DNA of 64,000 bases, taken from the NCBI RefSeq assembly GCF_001969365.1, contig NZ_CP019312.1, positions 3,410,001-3,474,000 on the forward strand, written 5' to 3'. The notes beneath the pieces were generated by a model that worked only from the letters and a program-made list of their open reading frames with translations, had not been told where the DNA came from and ran no database searches. The translations under genes were made by a program, and so were the position numbers. Shown here one piece after another: positions 51,155 through 60,140 of the stretch. The stretch's first letter is position 1. The number at the start of each line of letters is the position of its first letter. This DNA comes from Tateyamaria omphalii. Lineage in GTDB: Bacteria > Pseudomonadota > Alphaproteobacteria > Rhodobacterales > Rhodobacteraceae.

Positions 51155-52402
51155 TCAGCCCATCGCGATTTGTTTGTCGGCAGGCACGAGCGCGTTGATC
51201 TGTCGAATATGCTCGGGCAGGCAGACCGTTTCGAAGTCGTAGGTGTCGACCACATGTTGCCGCGCGGCTGGTCCAAGATGCGCATAGTCACGCGGCTTGG
51301 CCAGAACATCGGCGATCTGCGCTGCAATCGCTTCGGGGTCGAAGAAGTCGACCAGAAGGCCGGTTTCCCCATGTGTGATCGCCTCGCGCACCGGGGCCAC
51401 GTCGCTGGCGACGATTGTGGCCTCCATCGACATGCTTTCCAGCAGCGACCATGACAGCACGAAGGGCATCGACAGATAGAGGTGGCAGGAACTGATCTGG
51501 ACAATCGACTGATAGCTGTCAAACGGCACCTGGCCCAGAAAATGCAGCCGGTCCCAGTCGATCAGGTGGCCGACCTCGGCCTCCATCTCGCCGCGCAGGC
51601 CGCCGGGGTGCTTGCTTTTGCCACCATAGGACACGTCGTTGCCGCCGATCACGAGGATACGCGCATTGGGCCGCGCATTCTGGATGTGCGGCACGGCGCG
51701 CATGAACTGATGGTAGCCGCGCGTCGTCTCGAGGTTGCGGGACATGAAGGTGACGATCTCATCCTTGCGGGTGAGCGGACGGCCGATCCGCCCCAGCGTC
51801 ACCTGCGCCTTTTTGTTTGGCTTCAGCTTGTCGGTGCGGATGCCGTCGTGACAGACGTAGATCTTGTCATGGAACTGCTTGGGAAAGCGGTCGCGCTGCC
51901 AGTAGGTCGGGCTGTGGGCCACATCCACGACGTTGATATTGACCTGCGGCACCACGTTGTGGCCGTGCATGATGAAAGGGGCGTGTTCGCTGACCGGGCT
52001 TTCGGGGTCAAACCCGACCGGACCGCCGTGGACCGAATAGTAGTACTCGAAAAAGCCGATCATCGGTGTATTCGGCAGCACCTCGCGGAAAAAGGTCATT
52101 TCGCCCCAGCCGACATGTCCGATCACGATGTCCGGGCTGAAGCCGCTGTCCACGATCTCGCGCAGCGCCATGACGGCGCCAAAACCGTTGCCTGCTGCAT
52201 TCTCCCATGTGCGCGACAGACCATAGGCGTCTTCCTTGGCGGTGTGGTGCGTCTTGTACTTGACCGTCTTCACACCGGCGAATTCAGGCGCGTTCTTGCG
52301 CTGTGTCAGGAACACGATCTCATGCCCGCCTTGCGCCGCGAGCCATTGGATCAGTTCGCGGTACTGCCCCGGCATATTCTGGTGCACAAACAGTAATTTC
52401 AT
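51155..52402 (-). CDS. Glycosyltransferase family 4 protein
   Basis: A 415-residue GT-B fold glycosyltransferase. N-terminal lobe: LLFVHQNMPGQYRELIQWLA. The C-terminal nucleotide-sugar-binding lobe includes VLVIGGNDVSYGG-like strands (ARILVIGGNDVSYG) and the signature region MPFVLSWSLLESMSMEATIVASDVAPVREAI, with ESMSME standing for the EX7E motif. It adds a sugar to the growing lipid-linked repeat in the cytoplasm. It heads the minus-strand exopolysaccharide cluster. A gap of about 60 bases separates it from the GlxA-type gene. Confidence 0.88.
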   Translation of the reverse strand: MKLLFVHQNMPGQYRELIQWLAAQGGHEIVFLTQRKNAPEFAGVKTVKYKTHHTAKEDAYGLSRTWENAAGNGFGAVMALREIVDSGFSPDIVIGHVGWGEMTFFREVLPNTPMIGFFEYYYSVHGGPVGFDPESPVSEHAPFIMHGHNVVPQVNINVVDVAHSPTYWQRDRFPKQFHDKIYVCHDGIRTDKLKPNKKAQVTLGRIGRPLTRKDEIVTFMSRNLETTRGYHQFMRAVPHIQNARPNARILVIGGNDVSYGGKSKHPGGLRGEMEAEVGHLIDWDRLHFLGQVPFDSYQSIVQISSCHLYLSMPFVLSWSLLESMSMEATIVASDVAPVREAITHGETGLLVDFFDPEAIAAQIADVLAKPRDYAHLGPAARQHVVDTYDFETVCLPEHIRQINALVPADKQIAMG

Positions 52403-52463
52403 AAAACAACGCGTCCCTTTTTTGCCTGTAGATAACGCGCGCCGTGCCGCATCGCAATCACCG

Positions 52464-53480
52464 CTAAACCGGCCACATCGACCCGGTGCCGCGCTTTTCC
52501 TGACCGGGGCTCAGGCCGAAGGTGCCCCGGTAACTTTTCGAGAAATGCGAGAGCGACCGGAACCCGCAGGCGACGCAGATATCCGTCACGCTCATACTGG
52601 TTTGGCGCAGCAGTCCGCGCGCCTTTTCCAGCCGCAGTTGCAGGTAATGCCGCTTGGGCGACATGCCCAGATGCTTGGCAAAGAGCCGTTCCAGCTGCCG
52701 CGTGCTCAGCTCGATCAGGTCGGCAATCTCGTCCGGGCGCAGAGGATCTTCGAGGTTGTTTTCCATGATTTGCAGCGCCAGACCCAGCTTCCCATGCGCC
52801 ATGTCGGGCCGGGCGCGCCGCGACAGCCGTTGTCCGTGGCTGGCCGCGCGCGGATCGGTATAGACCATCTGGTCGGCCACCCATGTGGCGAGGTCGATGC
52901 CGTAGTCATCCTTGATCCGGTCCAGCATCATGTCCATGGACGCGGCCCCGCCGGCGGTCGTGAAAATACGCCCATCTTTGGAATAGAGACTGTTTTCGAT
53001 GATGACATCGGGCAGCAATTCGATCAGCGCATCGCGGTATTCCCAATGGGTCGTCACCGTCTTGCCCGCCAGCAATCCGGCGAGCGCGAGGGTATACGTG
53101 CCCGACGACAGCGCGCCGAAATCCATGCCCTTGCGCGTTTCGCGTCGCAGCCAGTTGAGGATGGGGCACGTGCTGCCTTCGGCGGCGCGGCTGCCTGCGC
53201 AGACCACAAGTGTTTCGTCGCGCGCCAGCTCTGGCAGGGCTGCGTCAACGGTCGTCGTGATCCCGTTATAGGCGGGCACCGGATCGCCCGTTTCGCCGAT
53301 GACCCGCCAGGCATAGAAGCTCTGGCCCGAGGGGTGCCGGTTGGCGAGGCTGAGCGCCTCGAGCGCGCAGGCAAAGCCCAGTTGGGAATAGCCGGGGATC
53401 AGAAGAAAGGCATAGCGCCTAGGCGTCGTCGCCTCAGGCGGCAAGGGCGGCGTCCAGGAGCGCACGCACCTTGCGGGCAT
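52464..53480 (-). CDS. GlxA family transcriptional regulator (DJ-1/PfpI + AraC)
   Basis: A 338-residue regulator. The N-terminal DJ-1/PfpI-like domain (about 20-185) has FLLIPGYSQLGFACALEALS, and ALSSGTYTLALAGLLAGK where the usual nucleophile Cys is Ser; the AraC-type DNA-binding domain is at about 225-325 with two helix-turn-helix units (DEIADLIELSTRQLERLFAK and VTDICVACGFRSLSHFSKSY). Members respond to amines or amino acids such as carnitine or glycine betaine, but the effector here is unknown. The start at 53,480 overlaps the thioredoxin-like gene by 47 bases; a TTG near 53,446 would reduce that. Confidence 0.85.
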   Translation of the reverse strand: MPARCVRSWTPPLPPEATTPRRYAFLLIPGYSQLGFACALEALSLANRHPSGQSFYAWRVIGETGDPVPAYNGITTTVDAALPELARDETLVVCAGSRAAEGSTCPILNWLRRETRKGMDFGALSSGTYTLALAGLLAGKTVTTHWEYRDALIELLPDVIIENSLYSKDGRIFTTAGGAASMDMMLDRIKDDYGIDLATWVADQMVYTDPRAASHGQRLSRRARPDMAHGKLGLALQIMENNLEDPLRPDEIADLIELSTRQLERLFAKHLGMSPKRHYLQLRLEKARGLLRQTSMSVTDICVACGFRSLSHFSKSYRGTFGLSPGQEKRGTGSMWPV

Positions 53481-53835
53481 AGGGTTCGTTCACCAGCCGG
53501 GCCACCTCATCGCCGTTCTTCATCACCAGCAGTGTGGAGCGGCGTTCGACCTTGAGCCGCTGGGTCATTTGTGACGGTCCGAACGTGTCCCAGTCCACGT
53601 CAAGGAATGTGAGGTCGGTATAGGCCGGGTTTTCGGCCAGAGCGTCGGCAATCAGGTCCGCCTTGATCTGGCAGGTCAGCGACCATGTGGCACGGAAATT
53701 CATCACCACCGTCTTGTCCGTGTCGCGCAAGCTGCGCCAGACGGCCGGCGTGAACGTCTTGGCCGGATAGGCGGCGTGGGCGCCCCCCGCAATGGCGAGC
53801 GCTGCGGCCGATAAAATGAATTTGCGGCGGTGCAT
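53434..53835 (-). CDS. Thioredoxin-like protein with single active-site cysteine
   Basis: A 133-residue exported protein. An N-terminal MHRRKFILSAAALAIAGGAHA has the twin-arginine-like start RRKF and a signal peptide. The mature part is a thioredoxin fold in which the CxxC motif reads WSLTC, so only the second cysteine (Cys55) is left. LTFLDVDWDTFGPSQMTQRL and STLLVMKNGDEVARLVNEPY match the thioredoxin strands. A one-cysteine site cannot act as a dithiol oxidase or reductase on its own, but could form mixed disulfides. It precedes the GlxA-type regulator on the same strand. Confidence 0.8.
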   Translation of the reverse strand: MHRRKFILSAAALAIAGGAHAAYPAKTFTPAVWRSLRDTDKTVVMNFRATWSLTCQIKADLIADALAENPAYTDLTFLDVDWDTFGPSQMTQRLKVERRSTLLVMKNGDEVARLVNEPYARKVRALLDAALAA

Positions 53836-53906
53836 CAAATGGGCTCCGATCCCTGAAATGTTGGCCCACAATATGGTCGGTGTCGTGCCGCGCAAGTGAA
53901 AGCGTG

Positions 53907-54776
53907 TCAGCTTTTGACCTGTCGTGACACTTGTACCGCAAGAATGCCCACCGTGATGATGGCGACGCCCAGAATGTCCTGCGCACCCAGCCGTTCGCCC
54001 AGCAGTGCGGCGGCAATGGCGACCCCGAAAAACGGGTTGAGGAAGTGGAAGGTCGCCGCCTTTGTTGCGCCAATCCGCGCCACAAGGGCGAACCAGATCC
54101 AGGTGGCGACAAGGCCGGGTATGAACACGGTATAGGTGAAGGCGGCAAAGAGGGCGGGTGTCGGTGTCACCTCGATCGTTTCGATCAGGGCAGAGACGAT
54201 GCCCAGCACGATCGCCCCCACGAACATCTGCAACCCCACCACCATCATCAGGTTGCCACCCGACGACATGGTGCGCATCGACAGTGTCGCGATGGCCAGC
54301 GCCACAGCGGCGATCACGCAGAGCGCCACGCCAAAGACGTCGACGCCGGCATCCAGCCGCGCTGACATGATCAGGATGACGCCCGCGATCCCAAGGACCA
54401 GGCCGATGACCCCTAGCGGCGGCAGCTTGTCCCGGAACACCACCCATCCGGCAAAGGCGACCATCAGCGGCATAGTTGACGCGATGATAGAGGCGAGCGA
54501 CGCCTCGACCGTTTGCATGGCGTAGAAGTTGAGGCCGAGGTAGATCGCGTTCTGGCACAGGCCAAAGATCAGCGTCGCCCGCCACTGGTCACGCGTCAGC
54601 TTCCAAGTCTGCCCCATCATGCGGGCGACGGCCACACCGATCAGTCCGGCCATTAAAAAGCGCAGCGATGATGCGGCGAGCGGTGGCGCGTGCGTGACGA
54701 TGATCCGGGCGGAGGTAAAGGCAGACGACCAGATCAGGGCAAAGGTCAGGCCCATCAGAAGTGCGCGGATGTCCAT
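53907..54776 (-). CDS. EamA/DMT family transporter
   Basis: A 289-residue drug/metabolite transporter of the EamA type: ten membrane segments arranged as two EamA repeats (LMGLTFALIWSSAFTSARII and VGLQMFVGAIVLGIVSALIE regions). Substrates in this family range from amino acids to nucleotide sugars. The start at 54,776 begins the first membrane segment. The gene stands between the thioredoxin-like gene and the divergent DUF3179 gene. Confidence 0.85.
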   Translation of the reverse strand: MDIRALLMGLTFALIWSSAFTSARIIVTHAPPLAASSLRFLMAGLIGVAVARMMGQTWKLTRDQWRATLIFGLCQNAIYLGLNFYAMQTVEASLASIIASTMPLMVAFAGWVVFRDKLPPLGVIGLVLGIAGVILIMSARLDAGVDVFGVALCVIAAVALAIATLSMRTMSSGGNLMMVVGLQMFVGAIVLGIVSALIETIEVTPTPALFAAFTYTVFIPGLVATWIWFALVARIGATKAATFHFLNPFFGVAIAAALLGERLGAQDILGVAIITVGILAVQVSRQVKS

Positions 54777-54907
54777 GACCGGTCCTTTGGCGTGTCCGCG
54801 GACGTTCGGGCAATTCGGGCCCGGATGCAAGGCGGCGATCACGACCCTTTGCGGTGCATGTGATCGGCGACCGGTCCATGCTGGCGCAGACGTAAAGGAG
54901 CCTGCCC

Positions 54908-56275
54908 ATGACCTTGACCCGCCGCGCCTTTGGGGGCCTGACCCTCTCCGGTGCTTTGTTGCCCCGTGCCGCCCTGTCGCAAGCGCTGTCACCGCTGCAC
55001 GCGATGCGCGCGCCGTTGTCTGCACCCACGACCGAATTTGAGGCGGCGCTGACGTGGATGGAGGAGCGTGGATCGCCCGACATGGCCGCCGCTCTGATCA
55101 CCGCCCTGCGCTTTTCCCGGTCGCGCGGCCCGCAGATTGCCGAGACGCTGACGGCGATCACCGGCGAGGATTACTTTACCGACTGGTTTCAGTGGATGCT
55201 GTGGCAGGAACGCAATCCGCAGATCACGCCGCACGCCGATTTTCCGACCTACAAGCGCGAGGTGATGCTGCGCATCGACGACAATTTCGACCTGTTCCTG
55301 CGGCCTGAGGACATACGGCCTGACCGGATGCGCATCCGGCTGGAAGAGATCACATGGGGCGGGGTGGTCAAGGACGGGATCCCGTCGCTGGACAATCCCC
55401 AACTGATCCCGGCGGGTGAGGCGGAGTATCTGCGCGGCGACGATCTGGTCTTTGGCGTGTCGATCAACGGCGATGTGCGCGCCTATCCCCTGCGGATCAT
55501 GGGCTGGCACGAGATGTTCAACGAGGTAATCGGCGGCGTGCCGGTGGCGCTGGCCTATTGCACGCTTTGCGGCTCCGGCATCCTGTTCGAAACGGACGTG
55601 CCGGGGCGGTCCGCGCCGCTTGTCTTTGGGTCATCCGGGTTCCTTTACCGGTCCAACAAGTTGATGTTCGACCGGGAGACGCATTCGCTGTGGAACCAAT
55701 GGACGGGCAAGCCGGTGGTCGGCCCCCTTGTGGACAGCGGGATTGAGCTGAGGCAGCGCCCGGTGGTCATCACGACGTGGGACAGCTGGAAAGCGTCCAA
55801 TCCGGGGACCATGGTCCTGAGCCTGAACACCGGGCACCGCCGCGATTATGGGTCGGGCGTCGTCTACAACGACTATTTCGCCTCGCCCGATCTGATGTTT
55901 CCGGCGCAGGTGGATCAGGGGCGACATGCGCAGAAAGACTATGTCTTTGCCGTACGCCAGTTCGGCGCGGCGCGGGCCTGGCCGCTAAAGGCGTTTGGCG
56001 GGCGCCCGATCATCAATGACGCGATTGCGGACACGCCGCTGTTGCTGATCGGCGATGTCGGCAAACGCAGCGTGCGCGCCTATGAACGCGGGGATCGGAC
56101 ATTCACGCAGTCGGGTAGCAAGATCGCGGATCAAACTGGCGCCGCATGGCGTGTGACCGAAGACGCGCTTCTGGGCCCGGATGGGGCGCGGCTGGACCGT
56201 GTGGCGGGGCATATCAGCTACTGGTTTGCGTGGGACAACTATCTGGGCGATGCCGCGACGGTTTATGACGGCTGA
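54908..56275 (+). CDS. DUF3179 domain-containing protein, exported by Tat
   Basis: A 455-residue protein. It begins MTLTRRAFGGLTLSGALLPR, a twin-arginine signal. The DUF3179 region covers most of the protein, with VKDGIPSLDNPQLIPAGEAE, DVRAYPLRIMGWHEMFNEV and the Cys-containing AYCTLCGSGILFE. The conserved YCPLCG-like block (here YCTLCGSG) and later NQWTGKPV are typical. The function of the domain is unknown; the cysteines suggest metal or redox chemistry in the periplasm. Confidence 0.88.
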   Translation: MTLTRRAFGGLTLSGALLPRAALSQALSPLHAMRAPLSAPTTEFEAALTWMEERGSPDMAAALITALRFSRSRGPQIAETLTAITGEDYFTDWFQWMLWQERNPQITPHADFPTYKREVMLRIDDNFDLFLRPEDIRPDRMRIRLEEITWGGVVKDGIPSLDNPQLIPAGEAEYLRGDDLVFGVSINGDVRAYPLRIMGWHEMFNEVIGGVPVALAYCTLCGSGILFETDVPGRSAPLVFGSSGFLYRSNKLMFDRETHSLWNQWTGKPVVGPLVDSGIELRQRPVVITTWDSWKASNPGTMVLSLNTGHRRDYGSGVVYNDYFASPDLMFPAQVDQGRHAQKDYVFAVRQFGAARAWPLKAFGGRPIINDAIADTPLLLIGDVGKRSVRAYERGDRTFTQSGSKIADQTGAAWRVTEDALLGPDGARLDRVAGHISYWFAWDNYLGDAATVYDG

Positions 56276-56278
56276 ACG

Positions 56279-56304
56279 AAAAAGGGCCGCCCTATGGCGA
56301 CCCT
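56279..56304 (-). terminator. Intrinsic terminator of the HU gene
   Basis: On the minus strand AGGGTCGCC-ATAG-GGCGGCCCT forms a stem with one mismatch and is followed by TTTTT. It lies 24 bases after the HU stop codon and just beyond the DUF3179 stop. Confidence 0.8.
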
Positions 56305-56327
56305 GAAGTCTGTCGAAAGACGTGCGC

Positions 56328-56615
56328 TTATTCGTTCACGCTGTCTTTCAACGCTTTGGCGATGGTCATTTTGACGACCTTGTCCGCCTCTTTTTTGAAC
56401 TGTTCGCCGGTGGCGGGGTTGCGCACCATGCGCTCGGGACGCTCGCGGCAATAGATCTTGCCGACGCCCGGCAGGGTCACGGCGCCGCCGCCCGACACTT
56501 CCTTGGTGATCAGGCCGCAGATCGCGTCCAGAGCGCCGCCTGCGGATTTCTTGTCTGTTCCCATTTCTTCGGCCAGCGCGGCGACGAGTTGGGTTTTTGT
56601 CATTGGTTTTGCCAT
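56328..56615 (-). CDS. HU family DNA-binding protein
   Basis: A 95-residue histone-like protein: MAKPMTKTQLVAALAEEMGT opens the dimer helices and KKSAGGALDAICGLI continues them. The beta arm carries GGAVTLPGVGKIYCRERPER and the DNA-contacting RNPATGEQFK (RNPxTG). The C-terminus is KVVKMTIAKALKDSV. It binds and bends DNA as a dimer. The start at 56,615 follows GGAGACC. A terminator follows the stop codon. The cysteine in the arm is unusual for HU. Confidence 0.9.
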   Translation of the reverse strand: MAKPMTKTQLVAALAEEMGTDKKSAGGALDAICGLITKEVSGGGAVTLPGVGKIYCRERPERMVRNPATGEQFKKEADKVVKMTIAKALKDSVNE

Positions 56616-56778
56616 TTCATGGTCTCCTTCGTCTGCCCGACAACTTGGGCCTCTGAACCGTTGTATAACGGAATGTTGTGCGAACACACAACGAATAGTG
56701 GCCCATGGCAACCCGAAATAAGGGGTTTTCCGCTGTTTTTCGCCGTTTGAAGCCTGTCACGGGCCTGTTACGAGCCTG

Positions 56779-58239
56779 TTACAGGAAGGCGGTTTCCTCG
56801 AACGAGCGCAATTTCCGGCTGTGGATGCGTTCCAGCGGCATGGTGCGCAGATGCTCCATTGCGCGGATTCCGATCATCAGATGGCGCGCGACCTGTTCCT
56901 TGTAGAAGTTCGAGGCCATGCCCGGCAGCTTCAATTCGCCGTGCAGCGGCTTGTCAGAGACACAGAGCAGCGTGCCATAGGGGACGCGAAAACGGTAGCC
57001 GTTGGCCGCGATCGTCGCGCTTTCCATATCCAGCGCGATGGCGCGGGATTGGGACAGGCGCTGCACCGGTCCGTGCTGGTCGCGCAGTTCCCAGTTGCGA
57101 TCATCATAGCTGGCAACTGTGCCGGTGCGCATGATGCGTTTCAGTTCATACCCCTTAAGCTGCGTGGTCTCGGCCACCGCTTCTTCCAGCGCGATCTGGA
57201 TTTCGGCCAGCGCCGGGATCGGCACCCACGGCGGCAGGTCGCTGTCGAGCACGTTGTCCTCACGCAAGTACGCATGGGCGAGGACAAAGTCGCCAAGGGC
57301 CTGAGAGTTGCGCAGGCCCGCGCAGTGGCCGACCATCAGCCACGCATGGGGGCGCAGGACGGCAATGTGGTCTGTGGCTGTCTTGGCATTGGACGGCCCG
57401 ACGCCGATGTTGACCAGCGTGATGCCCGACCCGTCCGCACGTTTCAGGTGGTAGGTCGGCATTTGCGGCATCTTGGGGCTGGTGGGCAGGTCCTGATCGC
57501 CTGCCGTGATCTCGGCATTGCCGGTTGACACGAAAGATGTGTAGCCGCTGTCCGGGTCATCGAGTTGGGCGCGGGCGTAGGCTTCGAATTCCGAGACGTA
57601 GAACTGGTAGTTCGTGAACAGCACGTGGTTCTGGAAGTGATCGGCATCGGTCGCCGTATAGTGCGCAAGCCGCGCCAGCGAATAGTCGATGCGCTGGGCG
57701 GTAAAGGGGGCAAGCGGGCCGATGCCGTCCGCAGCCTCGTATGTGCCGTTGACGATGTCGTCGTTCGTGTTGCTGAGGTCCGGCACATCGAACACATCGC
57801 GCAGCGGGAACGCCGCCGCACCCTGTTGCGGCACGGTGATGTTGGGGTTGTTGGCCACCGCGAAATGCACCGGCATGGGCGTGTTGGAATAGCCGATTTC
57901 CACCGGCTGCCCGTGGTTGGTGATCAGCAGGCCGATCTGCTGCGTCAGGTAGTTTGCAAACAGGTCGGGCCGTGTGACGGTGGTGGCATAGGTGCCGGGA
58001 TCCGCCACGTGGCCAAAGCTGAGCCGCGTATCGACTTGGGCATAGGACGAGGTGGTAAAGCGGATTTCCGGATAGTAGGCGCGCACGCGTCCCTCAGGCG
58101 CGCCATGCTCCATCGCGTGCTGGAATTGCTGGCTCAGGAACTGGACCGCCTCGTCATAAAGCTCGCGCAGTTGGTCCACAGCTTCTTGTGCGTCGTGGTA
58201 TTCGGTGTGGCCGTGACCGGCCTGTTCAAGTGTTCTCAT
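56779..58239 (-). CDS. amn: AMP nucleosidase
   Basis: A 486-residue AMP nucleosidase, which splits AMP into adenine and ribose 5-phosphate. The N-terminal domain (VRAYYPEIRFTTSSYAQVDT and VTRPDLFANYLTQQI) is specific to AMP nucleosidases. The C-terminal phosphorylase-like domain has VNIGVGPSNAKTATDHIAVL, HAWLMVGHCAGLRNSQ and the LDMESATIAANGY catalytic region. Length is typical. It overlaps the adenine deaminase gene by four bases. Confidence 0.95.
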   Translation of the reverse strand: MRTLEQAGHGHTEYHDAQEAVDQLRELYDEAVQFLSQQFQHAMEHGAPEGRVRAYYPEIRFTTSSYAQVDTRLSFGHVADPGTYATTVTRPDLFANYLTQQIGLLITNHGQPVEIGYSNTPMPVHFAVANNPNITVPQQGAAAFPLRDVFDVPDLSNTNDDIVNGTYEAADGIGPLAPFTAQRIDYSLARLAHYTATDADHFQNHVLFTNYQFYVSEFEAYARAQLDDPDSGYTSFVSTGNAEITAGDQDLPTSPKMPQMPTYHLKRADGSGITLVNIGVGPSNAKTATDHIAVLRPHAWLMVGHCAGLRNSQALGDFVLAHAYLREDNVLDSDLPPWVPIPALAEIQIALEEAVAETTQLKGYELKRIMRTGTVASYDDRNWELRDQHGPVQRLSQSRAIALDMESATIAANGYRFRVPYGTLLCVSDKPLHGELKLPGMASNFYKEQVARHLMIGIRAMEHLRTMPLERIHSRKLRSFEETAFL

Positions 58240-60050
58240 GTTGTTGGCTCAAGGACTGGAATGAAATCAAACGTGCGGACATCGACCAGTCCCAGGTCGG
58301 AGATGCGCAGTTCAGGAATAACGACAAGCGCCAGCAGCGAATGCTGCATGTAGGCGTTGTTCAGGGTGCAGCCGCATTGGGTCATGGCCTGGACCATCTG
58401 GTCGGCCTTGGCTGCGACCTCGCGCGCGGGGCTGTCGGACATGAGGCCCGCGATGGGCAACTCGACCAGCGCCAGTTCTTCGTCATCGCGGAAGATGGTG
58501 ATGCCCCCCCCGACCTCGGCCAGCCGGTTGGCGGCCAGTGCCATCTGGTCCCGGTCGGTGCCCACGACGATCATGTGGTGGCTATCATGCGCCACGGTCG
58601 AGGCCATGGCCATCCGGCCCTCGTAGTTGAAGCCGGACACCAGCGCATTGGCCACGCCACCCGTCGCCTGGTGTCGTTCGACCAACGCGATCTGGCAGGT
58701 GTCGCCGTGGCTTTCGACCTTACCGTCGCTCACGGGCATATCGCGCTTGAGCGCCTTTGTTGGGGCCTGGTTTTCCACGACGCCGATGACGTTTGCAGTG
58801 ACGGAATTGCGCCCTTCAGGCGCCGCAATCTCGAAGTCTGCGGCGGTTTTGGGGTCGCCCATATTGACCGTCTGCCGTGCTTTGGTCGGCCAGTCGAGAT
58901 GCGGGCATTCTGCGGTTAATTCACCGTTGATAGAGACTGTTTTTCCGCGCGCGATGACCTGTTCGATGGGGAGGGCTTTGAGGTCGGATGTCAGGATCAC
59001 ATCCGCCCGGCGTCCCGGCGTCAGCGATCCGATCTCACGCTCCAGCCCGAAATGCGTGGCCGTATTGATCGTCGACATCTGTAGCGCCACCAGCGGGTCG
59101 CAGCCACACGAGATGGCGTGCCGCACGACGCGGTTCATGTGCCCGTCATTCACCAGCGTGCCGGAATGGCAATCGTCGGTGCACAGGATCATGTTGCGTG
59201 GGTCGAGACCCTTTTGCGTGATGGCGGTGATCTGCGTTTCGACGTCATACCATGCGCTGCCCAGGCGGATCATCGACCGCATGCCCTGACGCATCCGCGC
59301 GATGGCGTCAGCCTCGCACGTGCCTTCGTGATCGTCGGCGGGGCCACCGGCGACGTAAGCCGCAAAATCAGACCCTAAATCGGGCGAAGCATAGTGCCCG
59401 CCCACAGTCTTGCCGGCCCTTTGGGTCGCGGCAACCTCGGCCAGCATCTGCGGATCGGCATTGGCCATGCCGGGAAAGTTCATCATCTCGCCCAGCCCGA
59501 TGATGCCGGGCCATGCCATCGCCTCGGCCACGTCCTCGGCGCTGATCTCGTACCCTGTCGTTTCCATCCCGGGCGCCGACGGCGCGCAGGACGGCATCTG
59601 GGTCCAGATGTTCACGGGCTGCATCAGCGCCTCGTCATGCATCAAACGGACCCCTTCGAGGCCGAGGACATTCGCGATCTCGTGCGGGTCGGTGAACATG
59701 GTGGTGGTGCCGTGGGGGATGACGGCCGCGGCGAACTCGGCGGGGGTTAGCATACCCGATTCAATGTGCATGTGCCCGTCGCACAGGCCGGGGATCATGT
59801 AGCGGCCCTTGGCCTCGATCACTTCGGTGTCCGGCCCGATCTGGGCGCCGGCATCCGGCAGTACACAGGCGATACGCCCCTGTTTGATGGCGATGTCGTG
59901 GTCCGGTAGCGCCTCGCGCGTATGAACATTCACCCAGATGCCACCGCGAATGACGGTGTCGGCAGGCGCGCGGCCCGCGGCGACATTCACCAGATCGGGG
60001 GCAACATCAGGCCAGGCTGGGAAGGGGGCGGAAGAAAGGTCGTGTTCCAT
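58236..60050 (-). CDS. ade: Adenine deaminase
   Basis: A 604-residue adenine deaminase of the amidohydrolase superfamily. The metal motif is GLCDGHMHIESGML; HGTTTMFTDPHEIANVLG, LGEMMNFPGM, GHYASPDLG and LCTDDCHSGTLVNDGHM hold other metal and catalytic residues, and the C-terminal domain ends in MTQCGCTLNNAYMQHSLLAL. It converts adenine to hypoxanthine. With AMP nucleosidase it makes a two-step route from AMP to hypoxanthine. The start at 60,050 begins the protein with MEHDLSSAPF. Confidence 0.95.
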   Translation of the reverse strand: MEHDLSSAPFPAWPDVAPDLVNVAAGRAPADTVIRGGIWVNVHTREALPDHDIAIKQGRIACVLPDAGAQIGPDTEVIEAKGRYMIPGLCDGHMHIESGMLTPAEFAAAVIPHGTTTMFTDPHEIANVLGLEGVRLMHDEALMQPVNIWTQMPSCAPSAPGMETTGYEISAEDVAEAMAWPGIIGLGEMMNFPGMANADPQMLAEVAATQRAGKTVGGHYASPDLGSDFAAYVAGGPADDHEGTCEADAIARMRQGMRSMIRLGSAWYDVETQITAITQKGLDPRNMILCTDDCHSGTLVNDGHMNRVVRHAISCGCDPLVALQMSTINTATHFGLEREIGSLTPGRRADVILTSDLKALPIEQVIARGKTVSINGELTAECPHLDWPTKARQTVNMGDPKTAADFEIAAPEGRNSVTANVIGVVENQAPTKALKRDMPVSDGKVESHGDTCQIALVERHQATGGVANALVSGFNYEGRMAMASTVAHDSHHMIVVGTDRDQMALAANRLAEVGGGITIFRDDEELALVELPIAGLMSDSPAREVAAKADQMVQAMTQCGCTLNNAYMQHSLLALVVIPELRISDLGLVDVRTFDFIPVLEPTT

Positions 60051-60140
60051 GACCCAATATTTCACCGGGCCATGGGGCCTGCAAGTGATATTCCGATGAC
60101 AGCGCAAGGAACCGCCACGGGGCGTGCGCGTTCTGCCTGC

